A stretch of 64,000 nt of DNA, from contig OY856413.1 of NCBI GenBank assembly GCA_963693085.1, positions 546,212,879-546,276,878 of the forward strand, read 5' to 3'. How positions within the stretch are numbered: the first letter of the stretch is position 1; each line of letters opens with the position of its first letter. The notes beneath the pieces are model-generated. The model saw only the letters and a list, made by a program, of their open reading frames with translations. It had not been told where the DNA came from and did no database searches. The translations under genes and the position numbers were made by a program. Positions 36,358 to 48,990 of the stretch are shown here, piece after piece. Origin of the DNA: Alisma plantago-aquatica. Taxonomy: Eukaryota; Streptophyta; Magnoliopsida; Alismatales; Alismataceae.

Positions 36358-39108
36358 AGTGGCATCCAACTCACAAAAACAAGATTTACATAAGCGGAAG
36401 CGAATCATTTACAACGGATTACTGAAAATCACTAAAAATTAAAACTTTTTGCAAAGAGATCCACACATAGGAAATCTTTTCCATCAAGAACCATTGTATA
36501 ACATTTACATTCTGGTTCAAACATACATAACTTGTACCATCTCTCCTCAGAGATTACAACATCAGCTGCCTTATAAACCTGATATACATACAACACACGA
36601 ATCTTGAGGCATCAAGCCAAAATCTCAAACGATTCATTAAAACACTAACTATAAACTCCGAGGACCTGAGAGTACAAAGATGACACATAGGACTTTCTAA
36701 CTACATAACTTGACAGACAGTATCTCCACCTGAGATCTCACTGCAGTCCATGATGTTACTGTTGTTGTCCTTTTCCTACAGAATGATTTCTGCTTCTTCG
36801 TCTGCGTCCACCTAAAAAGTTGGATCCCACGGGGGTGAGGCAATTGTAAATTGCCCCAGCGGGAGATATAACTCTCTGCCAAAACATTGCTATAGAAATT
36901 TATTAAAATAAATTGAGCATGAGGATTTATATAAATATGATAGCAGATAAATCACTATATAAATAGAGTGAAGTAATCTCCTTTTCCAAGGATAACATTG
37001 CATATACTCATGGTAGACTCATAGTTTATCCATCTACTTGTAATGAATACAAACAGATATGAATAACATCAATGAACTAAAGTTATATAAAAGAAATGTA
37101 ACATCAGTCAATAAATTTCTGTATTCAATCCTTAAGAAAACATGTTATACGGCTGATTTCAGTTTACAATCACACTTATGCCCTGAGGAGATGAGGTATA
37201 CCGCTCATACTCCAACCGACCACTGCGAAGTCAAAATCGGTACCATACATAGGTCAATGGAAGAGCCGGATTCTCATGACCTCTCACATCTTGATCAGTG
37301 CGGGAGCACAAGCAGGACTGTGTCTACTGCTCAAAATAGCTTTCTAGGGTATACTGGAACTTCACTATAGAGTTACAGTGTCAACTTCACTCTCATTGGC
37401 CATCGAGATATTTAATGTTTATCTCCTCGACCCGACATTAAATATCATTGGGAGATTAATGTTACATCTATCCCAACCATCAGGAGATTTGTGATACATC
37501 CATCCCGACACATGAAGAATTGAGAGGTTTAATGTTTTCCTTCCCTCAATCTCTTCACCGAATGTAAGGATATTTTTCACCCATTTACCCCCACATATTC
37601 AAAATATGTGTTCCGGGTTTTGCCGTGGAACACCCATTTCACCATCACCTTATTACTAACGATGATGGATCTATGGTCAGGGCTCTACATGATATGATTT
37701 CACTTGATTAATTAAGTACATTTTCACATTCTTTTAGCACCAGCCAAGTTCTCAAGTATGACTTATTACAACAATGCTATAAAGAGACATGTACTATTTT
37801 CATCAAATACTTATCAGTCTTTAAAAGACCTTGGGAACATAGTCCCTCATTTCAATACTGGGAATTATCATCCCATTGCAATTTCATCACCATAATCATA
37901 TGGTTATGGGTATTCAAACCCTTAACTCATCATTGAGCATCATTACCATATATTAGGTAACTATCACCTTCAGGTCATCTGACCAAGGCATTCATGATAC
38001 TTGTTACACAAGCATCACACATGGCTCACAAGGCCACAAGATATCTTGTCACCACTTTAGGCAATAACTTACTCATATGACTCATAAAATCCATGCACAT
38101 TGTTACTTTTACTAAGCAACAACAACATTAGGGCACATAAGGCCAAACAACATTTATTATACAAATGTCACAGCTCAAACCTAGCTATATTCATCATCTC
38201 ACAATACCTGCATGGTTATTAGACATGATGACAGTCATACAAATTATTCATCACATCATGTGACACAATAGTAACACCATTATTCCTCTACTAGGAATTA
38301 GGGTTTAATATCAAATAGGGCTTTTCATTCCTTTTACCCAAAATTAGGGTTAGGGTTCCCCATTTCTCACTAATTAGGGTTTCATGATTATATTATCTAT
38401 CTAACCCTTAAGTCATTATTACATACTTCTGGGGCATTCAAGATATCATAAATAATTATTCAAGATCATTACTCTCATCATATAGCATTAATGATCATCA
38501 ATTCAAGGTATGAGTTCATTTCTCGTCCTCATCATGGTATGAATATCTCATACTCATTAATTTGGCTTAGCCCCATTCTCAAGGTACATTAGTCAACACT
38601 TTATCAGGGTGCATCAAGGTATATAAACCCTGAAGTGGTGAATGTGATAACTATCATATCTTGATGTATCACTCTTCTCATCATTTTAGACTCTCTTGAG
38701 TTAACCAACATATCTTGTATTAAGGTATTTCCCTCTTAATACATTCCATCACTAATCTCTCACCTTTAGCATATAATGCATAGGCCACACATTAGAATTG
38801 TCCAACTATCTTTAATGATATGGACTTGTCTAATGATAAATACATTGCTTACAATAAGGTTGCTTATAATCAACCACATGAAATGTTTCACCATTATAAG
38901 GTAATTCATTCTATCTCATCATTAGGGTTTCCTTATGCCCTTACTTAAAATTAGGATTATGATTTATTATCACATTGCCCAAAATTAGGGCTTTATGTAT
39001 TATGACTCCACATTAGAGTCTCACATACCTTCACCCTTCTTAGGGCTTCTTATCATAACATAGTATTTGAGCTTCATGTGATGTTAATTCTTAATTAGGG
39101 TTTCAAAT

Positions 39109-39304
39109 GGAATCACCCACAACTAGAGTTTCTCATGGAATCACCCTCAACTAGGGTTTCACATGGAATCACCCTCAACTAGGGTTTCACATGGAATCAC
39201 CCTCAACTAGGGTTTCACAAGGAATCACCCTCAGCTAGGGTTTCACATGGAATCACTCTCAACTAGGGTTTCACATGGAATCATCCTTAATTAGGATTTC
39301 CACT
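39109..39304. repeat. 28-bp telo-box-like tandem repeat (left B LTR)
   Basis: Seven units start GGAATCA at 39109, 39137, 39165, 39193, 39221, 39249 and 39277. The unit reads GGAATCACCCTCAACTAG then GGTTTCACAT. Each contains ACCCT and AGGGT facing each other across a few bases, plus AGGGTTT. The right B LTR has the same array at about 63701-63870. Confidence 0.88.
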
Positions 39305-39879
39305 ATATTTACCCACAATTTGGGTCTATTAATCATCTCCATTAGGATTTCATTTAATTGTCCATAATTAGAGATTCACTATTCATCCCAATTAGGGTTT
39401 TACATCTCATTTCCCTAATTTAGAGTTTCACATATCATTACCCTATAAGTGGGTTACATCCTCACCCTGGATTAGGGTTGCATTTAGAATTGCCCTCAAT
39501 TAGGGTTAGAATTCAATAACCCTGTCAATTAGGGTTTATGTTCATGATTAGGGTTTCATGATCTCTTTACTTAAGGATCATACCCTTAATCACCACATGA
39601 ATCATACTAATATATGAATTTCATGCTATCATCCTCTCAACTTGATTAGGTCATATCAACCCTTCAATCAAGTACATACAACTATGATTGACATAGTGTA
39701 CCAAGTCATTGTCCTTATAAGCAATTAGGGTTCATCCCTTAATTGGAACTAATCACTTAGGTACTATTAGGGTTTCAACCTTTGTACCTTCATTAATTAT
39801 CATTACTAACCATCATTGGATTATTGGAACTATCATTACCTTCAATATCCAAGTGATTGAACCACATTGAACTCCATTC

Positions 39880-41240
39880 GGTTTTTGAAGGTTTCATCAC
39901 CAAACGGTTTTGAAACCGTTTGGCCTCCAAATGGTTTTGAAACCGTTTGACCCCAAATGGTTTCAAGACCATTTGGTCTCAAACGGTCTCAAAACCATTT
40001 GGGCCAAATCAGTCCCAAAACCGCAAGGGTCCTTGAGGTACATTCATCAAATAGTTGATCATGATTAACAACATTGAAACCTTCAATCGATTAAGTTATT
40101 GATGTTCAACGATCATTGACCCTTGGATCTTCAATCCATCAAATCACCACCTTTGACCATCCAAATGATCTTGAGGTGATTGACCTGAAACGGTCTTGAA
40201 CAAACCATTGAAACCGTTTGGTAAAGTTAACTCTTTAAAACCATTTGACAAAGTGATACTTGAAACCGATTGCCAAAGTTGAAGTTGAAACCATTTAAGC
40301 CTCAACCGGTTTGGGATCGTTTGGTCCCAAATGGTCTTGAGACCATTTGGACTCAAACGATCTTGAGACTGTTTGGTCCAAACATCCTCAAAACCGAATG
40401 GACCAAAGATGGTCTCAACCACTCAAATTGATGTAGGGCTTCTATGATTGATTCCTTCATTGGTTGAATCCATATATTCATTTATCAATTGAACCTAACA
40501 TCATACTTCAATTGAGTTTAATAGATCATCCCTCAATTGATTTAACCTTCAATTGATCATCAATTAGGGATTTGAATCAATTGGATTAGGGTTTGAAATC
40601 AATGAACCCTCACTATTGGTCAATGTGAAACTAGTTGCTTTGAAATCATTGAACCACCATCCAAATTGGACATGACCTGACCTCAAACGGTCTTGAGGTC
40701 GTTTGGATGACCTCCAAACATTCTTGATACCGTTTTCCCATATCAACATCAAAATCCATGACATCCAATTAGGGTTTTGATCATTGGATTGATCATCAAA
40801 CTAGCATTTGATTACAAATCAGTTTGGTATCTTTGGATCTTCAAATACCCAACCATGCTCAACCCTAGACCTCCAAACAGTCTTGGTTGACCCTCAAACG
40901 GTCTTGAGACCGTTTGGGTGATTCCCAAATGGTTTTGAAACTGTTTGGGTCAATCAACCCAAAGACTCAACACCATCAATTACCAAATCAGAACTTAACC
41001 CGGTTAGGGTTTGCTACTTGGTGATTAACTATGAATTGGATTAATCAATTGGATCCATTAGATTATTATCCAACATGAATTAGGGTTCTGACCTCAAATG
41101 GTCAACCCTCTCAAATGGTCAACTCCCTCAAATGGTTTGGGTCTCAAAACACCAAACGGTTTTGAAACCTTTTGGTCTCCAAACGGTTTGATGAAACTGT
41201 TTGGACCAACAAATTGGAAACAGTTTGCTTTGGATATTTG
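39880..41240. repeat. AACGG palindrome array (left B LTR)
   Basis: Short inverted pairs such as CAAACGGTTT, a TG spacer, AAACCGTTTG (starting 39901) are scattered through the block, with the GGTCT and AGACC version as well. Many copies have CAAATGG or ACCATTTG, the products expected after CpG deamination. The array is less regular than in C. Confidence 0.82.
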
Positions 41241-42616
41241 GGGAGGTGTGTGCTTGTGATGATGTCATCATCATCAAGCTCTAAACTCACGAGATCAACT
41301 ATAATTTCCATGGTGATTGCACCAATCAACCAAATCAATTATTATAAATGAAGAAAGGATCATTATTTGATAAGGAATTGAATGCAATAACAAAATTGAA
41401 GGTTCAAGTTATAAAAACCACCTCCAATTGAGCTCCAAAGCTCCAATCTCACAGCAACAATGGTGGATTAAACTCCTTTCACCATTCCATGGATCGTCCT
41501 CAAGGTTTGAGTGAAAAGGAATGGTTAGAATTGAAGAGGGGATCAAAATAGGAAGAAATCATGCATTGATTTGTGATTTCCACCATGGATTCAAGGTAAA
41601 CAAGGGTCAAGAAGCTTACCAACAGGTTGGGCGTCCTCCTGGTCCTCCGAATCTCCTTGGTCGTTTTCCAATCAAAGGGAAGAAGTGGGGTCGAAAAAGC
41701 CTTTGTTTTGGCTTGTAAAAGGTCTTTTTATAAAAATTCAATGAGAGAGAATATGCTTTATAAAAATTCATTTAATCCCAAAAATGGAGCCGCCTCTTCC
41801 CCGCTAAACTTCCTTGGATCTGAGGCTATCTTGTTTGCCTCCGATTTTTCTCAATTATCCATGTTTTAAAGAAAAGCAAATTAAGCACCTCAAATCATAT
41901 TATACTAATATCCATATGTGAGTGGATATTTCTTTTTTTTATAAAATTGTGAGTGAGTTATCCACTCCCTTGGATATTTTCGTGGTCCTTGGAAAGCTCA
42001 AGGACTTCCACACAAATCTGAATCCAACCATTTTAATTTTGTTTGAAATCCCTTTAATTAATACATTTATTTTTGCCCTAAATTGAATTAGGGCTTCAAT
42101 TAGGATTAAATCTTGATTATTTAATATCAATATTCTCTCTCCTCCAACTTAATTCAAATGAGGCACCCCTCTCATTTTATTTGCTCTACATAATTCCAAG
42201 AAATATTAGGGACCTTATTGAAGTGGTAATTTGCATATTGAACCCTAGGTTTTGAGTAAATTACACATTACACCAAAACTGGGTTTTAATGCACAAACAT
42301 TGTCCAACAAGCTCTATCTTGGTGCCCAAGCTTGTGGAAAACATACCACTACATCATATTAACTCTTATGATGTCTCAACATCATAGGAACATTTTATCA
42401 TGTGTAATTTTCAAGTTAACCCCTCAGCTTGGGTAATTTGCACATTAGTCCAAAATGAGCAAACATTGCTTCAACATTGTTCAAACAGGACCAAAATTGA
42501 AACATAAGTTCCTCATGAGCCCTAATTACTTTTCACAAGATAAGATTAAGCATATAATCATCTTTATTAATCAAAACACCTAGGGTTAAAGTATAACCCA
42601 GGTCAAGGATGTTACA

Positions 42617-43629
42617 AATTATAAACCCCTAACAAGGATTTCGTCCCTGAAATCCAGATAAAAGAAGACAGATGTTATTCATTCATCATACTATCTAGTC
42701 TTCATATATCATCTCCTTGTTATGGAGACACCATAAAACTTTGATCGGTACAAAATGTTTCCATATAGGATTCTCATAGAATCAACACACAAGGCACATG
42801 CTCCATTGTCCCTCATTATTGACTGTGGAGTCAATTATGTGTCAAGTAACACTTTTCTTGTTTAGAGAAACATCATACATTCTTTATTAATATCATATTT
42901 ATGTAGAGCATAAATCCCTAACATATGATGCTCATATTATTTTATATACTCAGACTAATTTCATAGTTGACCACTCCAGGTAGCCAACATAAACCATCTG
43001 ATATTTCTTAGATACCAGAATCTTTCACCTTGGTATCTATCACATGTGTTGAGAACACATCACATATTATCTTCCTTTCATCTTGAAACATTAATTGTTA
43101 CATATGTCTTCACCTTGGAGCCAAAATCCAAGATAAACTTATACTTTTCTAAGTATCCATCACTTGAACATTTTTATCTTATGCACATCAGGTGTCCTAA
43201 GACCCACCTGATTGCCATGTCCCTGAAAGGAAAGATAACAAGGATTCATATTCCTCTTATTAATTCATGTATTTTCAATTATTCATGAACCATTTACTCT
43301 TTATCTCATCCTAGGTTCCTTGGCTTCAGCATAGGAATTTATAAGGATGATTGCATATCATGGGCCCTTATTCTTATTCTTATCTTATGAGGAGTATACT
43401 TTTAGTTCCTCATACAACATGCGCATCTGAGATTATCTCATACTTCTCTTTCTTATGCTTAGGATATGACACATTTATTCATTCCATATTTCTGATTTTG
43501 TGATACTCATTTGATTGTCTCAAAATGACTACTTGATCAGAGCAATCAAAAAGACAACAATCTAAGAGTTTCCATACTCACTTTATCATCAATAGTTGTA
43601 TACCTGGCCGGGGTATATAAATATTGAGA
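42617..43629 (-). pseudogene. element B internal region, 3' part, with protease relic
   Basis: Starts with a polypurine-like end (minus strand AGGGGTTTATAATTT). At about 43110-43200 the minus strand matches the protease C-terminal coding of D (the MDTLEKYKVVLDCG region) at the nucleotide level, but with stops and frame breaks. Upstream-linker similarity extends to about 42960. The segment is collinear with 50383-51658 of C, though shorter. No polymerase or integrase motif was found. C inserted at 43630-43634 (TTAAG). Confidence 0.65.
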
Positions 43630-46599
43630 TTAAGTGTAACGACTGACTCGCAAAAACAAGATTAACTAAGCGGAAGCGAATCATTTGTAGTGGATTACTG
43701 AAAATCACTAAAAATTAAAACTTTTTATAAAGAGATCCAAACATAGGAAACTCTTCCATTAAGAACCAAAGTATAATATTTACATCCTGATTCAAAAGTA
43801 CATAACTTGTACCCTCTCTTCTCAAGGATTACAACATCAGCTATCCTATTCAACATTATATACAGATAACATAAAACCTCGAGGCATCAAGCCAAAATCT
43901 CAAGTCGATGATAAAAACACTATCTACTGACTCCGAGGACCTGAGAGTACAGAGACGACACATAGGACTACTAACTAAAACTTGACAGATAGTGTCTCCA
44001 CTTGAGACATTACTGTTGTCCTTGATGTTGTTGTTGATCTTTCTCTGTTATAGTGTTTCTTCTTCTTCGTCTGCGTCCACCTAAAAACATTGGATCCCAC
44101 GGGGGTGAGACAATTATAAATTGCCCCAGCAGGAGATATAACTCTCCGCCAAAACATTGTTATAGCAGTTTATTATAATGAAACTGAGCAGGAGTTCTTA
44201 TATATTAATAGCAATGTTAATCATTGAATGAACAGAGTAAAGTAATATCCTTTCTTAAGGAGAGCAATGTATCTACTCATGGTAGATTCATATTTCATGC
44301 ATCTGCTTGCAATGAATATAAAGAGATATGAATAACATTTATCAACTGAAAATGCATAAAAGAAATGTAACATTAGCCAATGAATTTTCCGTATCCAATC
44401 CTTAAGCAAATATGCTATACGGTTGATTACATTTTATAATCACATTTATGCCCTGAGGAGATGAGGTATACCGCTCATGCTCCAACTGACCATTGCGAAG
44501 TCGAAATTGATACCATACAAGGTCAATGGTAGAGTCGGCTACCAAGACCTCCCATATCTCGGTCAGCGCGAGATTACATACATGACATCTTGTGTCTCTG
44601 CTATATAGCTTTCCAGGGTATACTGGAAACTTCGCTATTAGAGTTACAGTGGTGTGTTGTACTCTCTTCGCGGTTGTGAGATTTCATGTTTATCTCCATC
44701 GATCTGGCATTAACAATATTGCGAGATGTGTACTGCATCTGTCCCAATCTTTGGGAGATTCATGATACTTCTATCCCGGTGCAAGTAATGAAGGATTGAG
44801 AGGTTTGTTATTTACCTTTCCTCAATTCCCTCATTAGGACGTCAGGATATATTCGCCCATTACCCCCACATATTCAAAATATGCATTCCGAGTTTTTCTA
44901 CGGAGAACCCATTTCACCATCACCTATTACTGACGATGATGGATCTATGGTCAGGGCTCTACATGATATGATTTCACTTTATTAATTAAGTACATTATCA
45001 TTTTCTTTTAGCATCAGTCAAGTTCTCAAACATAACTTATTCAGACAAATGTCGTTAAGAAACAAGTACTATTTTCATCAATCACTTGTCAGTCTTTATA
45101 AGACATTGGGATCTCAGTCCCTCATTTCATTTCTTTGAAAGTTCACTTCCCTCAGCAGCTTCATTATCATACTTATCAACTTTGGATATTCATACCCTCA
45201 ATTCATCACTATCACTGTTACCATTATTAGGTAACTATTACCTCTGGGTCCTCAGACTGAGGTATGCATAATACTTGTTACACAAGTATCTCACATGGCT
45301 CTCAAAGCCTATTAAATGTTTTGCCACCTTTCACTAGGCAACAACTTACTCATGGAACTCATAAGGTTCATGCACATTTTGTTACTTTTACTAAGCAACA
45401 ACAACATTAGGCACATAAGGCCATACAACATGTTAATTATATGAAAGTCATAGCTCATATTTGGCTATGTTCATCATCTCATGATGTCTACATGGTTATG
45501 ATAACAATCATGTAAGTCATTTGTCACATCATATGAAACATTTGTAACACCACCATCCTTTATATGGATTAGGGTTATCTATCAATTAGGGCTTTTCATT
45601 CCCTTTACCCAAAATTAGGGTTAGGGTTTCCCGTCATGCTTTAATTAGGGTTTCATGATCACATTATTAGTTCAACCCTAATGTATTACTCTACACCTCT
45701 AGGAGCATCCAAGACATCATAAGTATTTTCTTATGATTACCATTCTTATCATATATCATTAATGGTCATCAATTCAAAGCATGAGTTCATTTCTCATCCT
45801 TGTCATGATATAATTACATTGTACTCATTGATTAGCTTACCCCATTCTCAAGGTATACTGGTCAACATTTATCAAAGTACATTGAGTTCATCACATCTTT
45901 ATTGTAACGATTGCATATCACACATTTCATGTGTTTCTTAACCAAGAGTATTGGATTAGAGGTTCATCAAGATAAGTCTACAATGAAATGCAGAATGTGA
46001 TATCTATTATATCTGAATGTATCACTTTCTTTTCATTTCCATATTCTTAAGTTAATCAACTAACTTTGTATTAAGGTATTTCCCTCTTAATACTTTATCC
46101 ACTAACTTGTTACTTTCATCATATGGTGCATGGGTCACAAATTAGAATTGTCCAATTGTCTTTAATGATATGGACTTATCCAACTGATAGATATTGTTGA
46201 TATAAGATAAACCATTATCAACTATTTTAGGTATTTCAACTCTTAGGATGTTATCCACATCATTATTTAGTATAGCATACATCATTCCAAAAAGTTTCTT
46301 GTCATCATCATTGTAAGGTGTATAGGCTATTACTCATGTATAGAGATGGTTGTACAAGGATCTAGGCATCATCTTGTCTCTTAGATCCTTATTCATTAAA
46401 ATCACCACCTTATCATTCACATGGTTCATCAACCCTATCCTTCATGTCTATAACATATTCATCTTATTTAATTATTTTAGCCACACCTCTCTTTGGTGTA
46501 CTGGCTATTAAACCATCTCTAGGGCTTCATATATCATCACATGACATCACCCTGAATTGAGTCTTACACCATATCATAATATCAGGGTTCCACATAACA

Positions 46600-46960
46600 T
46601 CACTTAAAACTAGGGTTTCATATTCAATAAACCATAATTAGACTTATTGTTCATCCCAATTGGGGTTTCTTATGACATCACCCCCAATTAGGGTTTCTCA
46701 TGTCATCACCCTCCATTAGTGTTTCTTATTCCATAACCCACAATTAGGGTTTACTATTGACATCACATCACCCTAGATTAGGATTCACTATTCATATCAC
46801 ATCACCCTAAATTAGGGTTTACTATTCATATCACATCACCCTAAATTAGGGTTTACCATACCATCACTATGAATTAAGATCATACCATCATCATGTAGTA
46901 AGATTACTTCCATTAATATTCTCAGTTAGGGTTATGATTCATTAACCCTCATAATTAGGG
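46600..46960. repeat. telo-box-like ACCCT/AGGGTTT cluster (left C LTR)
   Basis: Units of the type CATCACCCTAAATTAGGG followed by TTTACTATTCATAT recur every 25-40 bases. ACCCTAAATTAGGGT and CCCAATTAGGG make short inverted pairs, and AGGGTTT matches the telo-box core. The right LTR holds the same cluster at about 55690-56060. Confidence 0.72.
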
Positions 46961-47329
46961 TTTCATGATCTCACTATAAAGGATCATACCCTAATTAAAC
47001 ATTCATTCATATAGAAAGTCTATTACTTGATTATCAATCATGTAGGAAATCTTCTCTTTCATCTTCTACAAGATGATGTTTGCTTTAGCCTTGATTAAGC
47101 TAAGTCAACTCAATCTTGAAGAATAATTGACATCATGGGTTATGTCATTATCACCATGATCATTAGGGCTTAGCTACTTGAAGGGTACTAATCACCCTAT
47201 CTCATTAAAGGTACCATTATTATAAACACCATTGATTTACATCATGTAATTGACCACTTAAACCATTGACCTTTATTCACTTTAAGTGTTCATACAATTT
47301 GATTAATTACTTTCCAAATGATCTTAGTC

Positions 47330-48990
47330 ACTTAGACCTCAAATGGTCTTGACCAATCATACATCAAACGATCTTGGTTGAATACTCAAAACCGTTTAGT
47401 AAAGTAGGTGGTGAAGACCGTTTGCCAAAGTTGACTTTTTGAAACCGCATGCACCTAAACGGTTTGGGATTGTTTGGTCCCAAACGGTCTTGAGACCATT
47501 TAGACTCAATCAGTATTGAGACCGTTTGGTCCAAACCCCCTCAAAACTGCAAGGACCAAAAAGGGTCTCAACCACTCCAATTAAATTAGGGTTTCCAATG
47601 TTGAATCCTTCAACCATTGAATTCATGTAAGCAGCCATCAATTGGACCTATCACCATATTTCAATTAAGTTAAATAGGTTAACCTCCAACTGATTTGACC
47701 CTCAATTGACCCTCAATTGATCATCAATTAGGGTTTGAATCAATTGGATTAGGGTTTGGAATCGTTGATCTTTCAACATTAATCAATGTGAGATTGGTTA
47801 CTTTGAAACCATTGAGCCTTCATCCAAATTGGGCATGACCTGAACCCAAACGGTCTTGAGGTCATTTGGATGACCTCCAAATGGTCTTGAGACCGTTTTC
47901 CCATGTCAACATAAAAATCCAAGTCAACCAATCAAAGTTTGGATCATTGGATTGATCACCAAATCAGCATTTGATTGCACTTCAACTTAGTACCTTTAGA
48001 TCTTCAAACACCTAACCATAGTCAAACCTAGACCTCCAAACGGTCTTGGGTGACCCCCAAACGGTCTTGGGATTGTTTGTATGACCTCCAAACTGTCTTG
48101 AGACCGTTTTCCCATCATATCATCATTAGCCATGTCATTCAATTAGAGTTTGGATCCTAGGATTAGTCACCAAATCAGCACTTAATTGTATTTCAATTTG
48201 GTATATTTGGACCTTCAAAAACTTGACCATACCTAACCCTAGACCTACAAACGGTCTTGGATAACCCCCAAACGGTCTTGAGACCGTTTGGGTGATCCCC
48301 AAACAGTTTTGAAACCGTTTGGGTCAATCAACCCAAATCATCAACTCATTCAATTGCAAAATCAGCACTTAGCCGATTAGGGTTTATACCATATGTTTGA
48401 ATCTTCAAATACCTAACCATACTCAACCCTAGACCTCCAAATGGTATTATTTGACCTCCAAATGGTCTTGAGACCGTTTTGGTGATTCCCAAATGGTTTT
48501 GAAACCGTTTGGGTCAATCAACCCAAAGCATCAACTCATTCAATTGCAAAATCAGCACTTAGCCGATTAGGGTTTATACAATATGTTTGAATCTTCAAAT
48601 ACCTAACCATACTCAAACCTAGACCTCCAAACGGTCTTGAGAAAATTTGGGTGATTCCCAAATGGTTTTGAAACCGTTTGAGTCAATCAACCCAAGTTTC
48701 AAACTCAATCACTTATGAAATCATCACTCAACCCGATTAGGGTTTAGGTGATTGATGGACCTTCAACTCATGAACCAATTGGAGTTAATCAATAATAATT
48801 TATGGGTCTTTAACCTAGATCATTATGAACAAATCCTCAAATGGTCAACCCTGGTCAATATCACCAAACAGTCTTAAATTGTTTGCTTCTATGCGGTTTA
48901 GTGAAACTGTTTCATTCCAAACGGTTTGAAACCGTTTGCTCCCAAACGGTTTGTGAAACCGTTTGGACATTTGATTGAAACTGTTTGGTC
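47330..48990. repeat. AACGG palindrome array with ~190-bp higher-order period (left C LTR)
   Basis: Many near-perfect palindromes with arms CAAACGGTCT and AGACCGTTTG, or CAAACGGTTT and AAACCGTTTG, around a TG spacer. A larger unit is visible: ATCAGCA or ATCATCA anchors lie at 47963, 48174, 48361, 48551 and 48720, that is 211, 187, 190 and 169 bases apart. Most units hold two palindromes plus the text CTAACCATACTCAACCCTAG. Confidence 0.88.

Larger units (their letters stand above)
36358..42616 (-). repeat. 3' LTR of element B (6.3 kb)
   Basis: Runs from (T)GTGGCATCCAACTCAC to CAAGGATGTTACA. It aligns with the right copy from 60447 on, and at lower identity with the C and D LTRs. It contains block 2 (36809-36887), block 1 (37627-37700), a telo-box zone (about 38290-39600) and an AACGG palindrome array (about 39880-41240). 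Over 6 kb is very long for a plant Ty3/gypsy LTR. Confidence 0.88.

Noticed and set aside
36697..36882. Short minus-strand frame repeated in B and C LTRs (also 43975-44157 and 60738-60971) as a possible conserved small protein
   Set aside because: The DNA is conserved block 2. The B and C versions are in different frames over the first half because of a one-base length change, and the A copy has stops, so nucleotide rather than protein conservation explains it.
39109..39304. Telomeric or interstitial telomere repeats
   Set aside because: Motifs are telo-box-like but spaced by 28-bp units inside an LTR, not uninterrupted TTTAGGG.
41521..41869. Frames near the B LTR end as a gene
   Set aside because: Collinear DNA in both C LTRs does not keep these frames open; it is LTR sequence.
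47330..48990. Regular repeats as a CRISPR array
   Set aside because: Eukaryotic LTR context, no spacers of constant length, no cas genes; the units are tandem LTR repeats.
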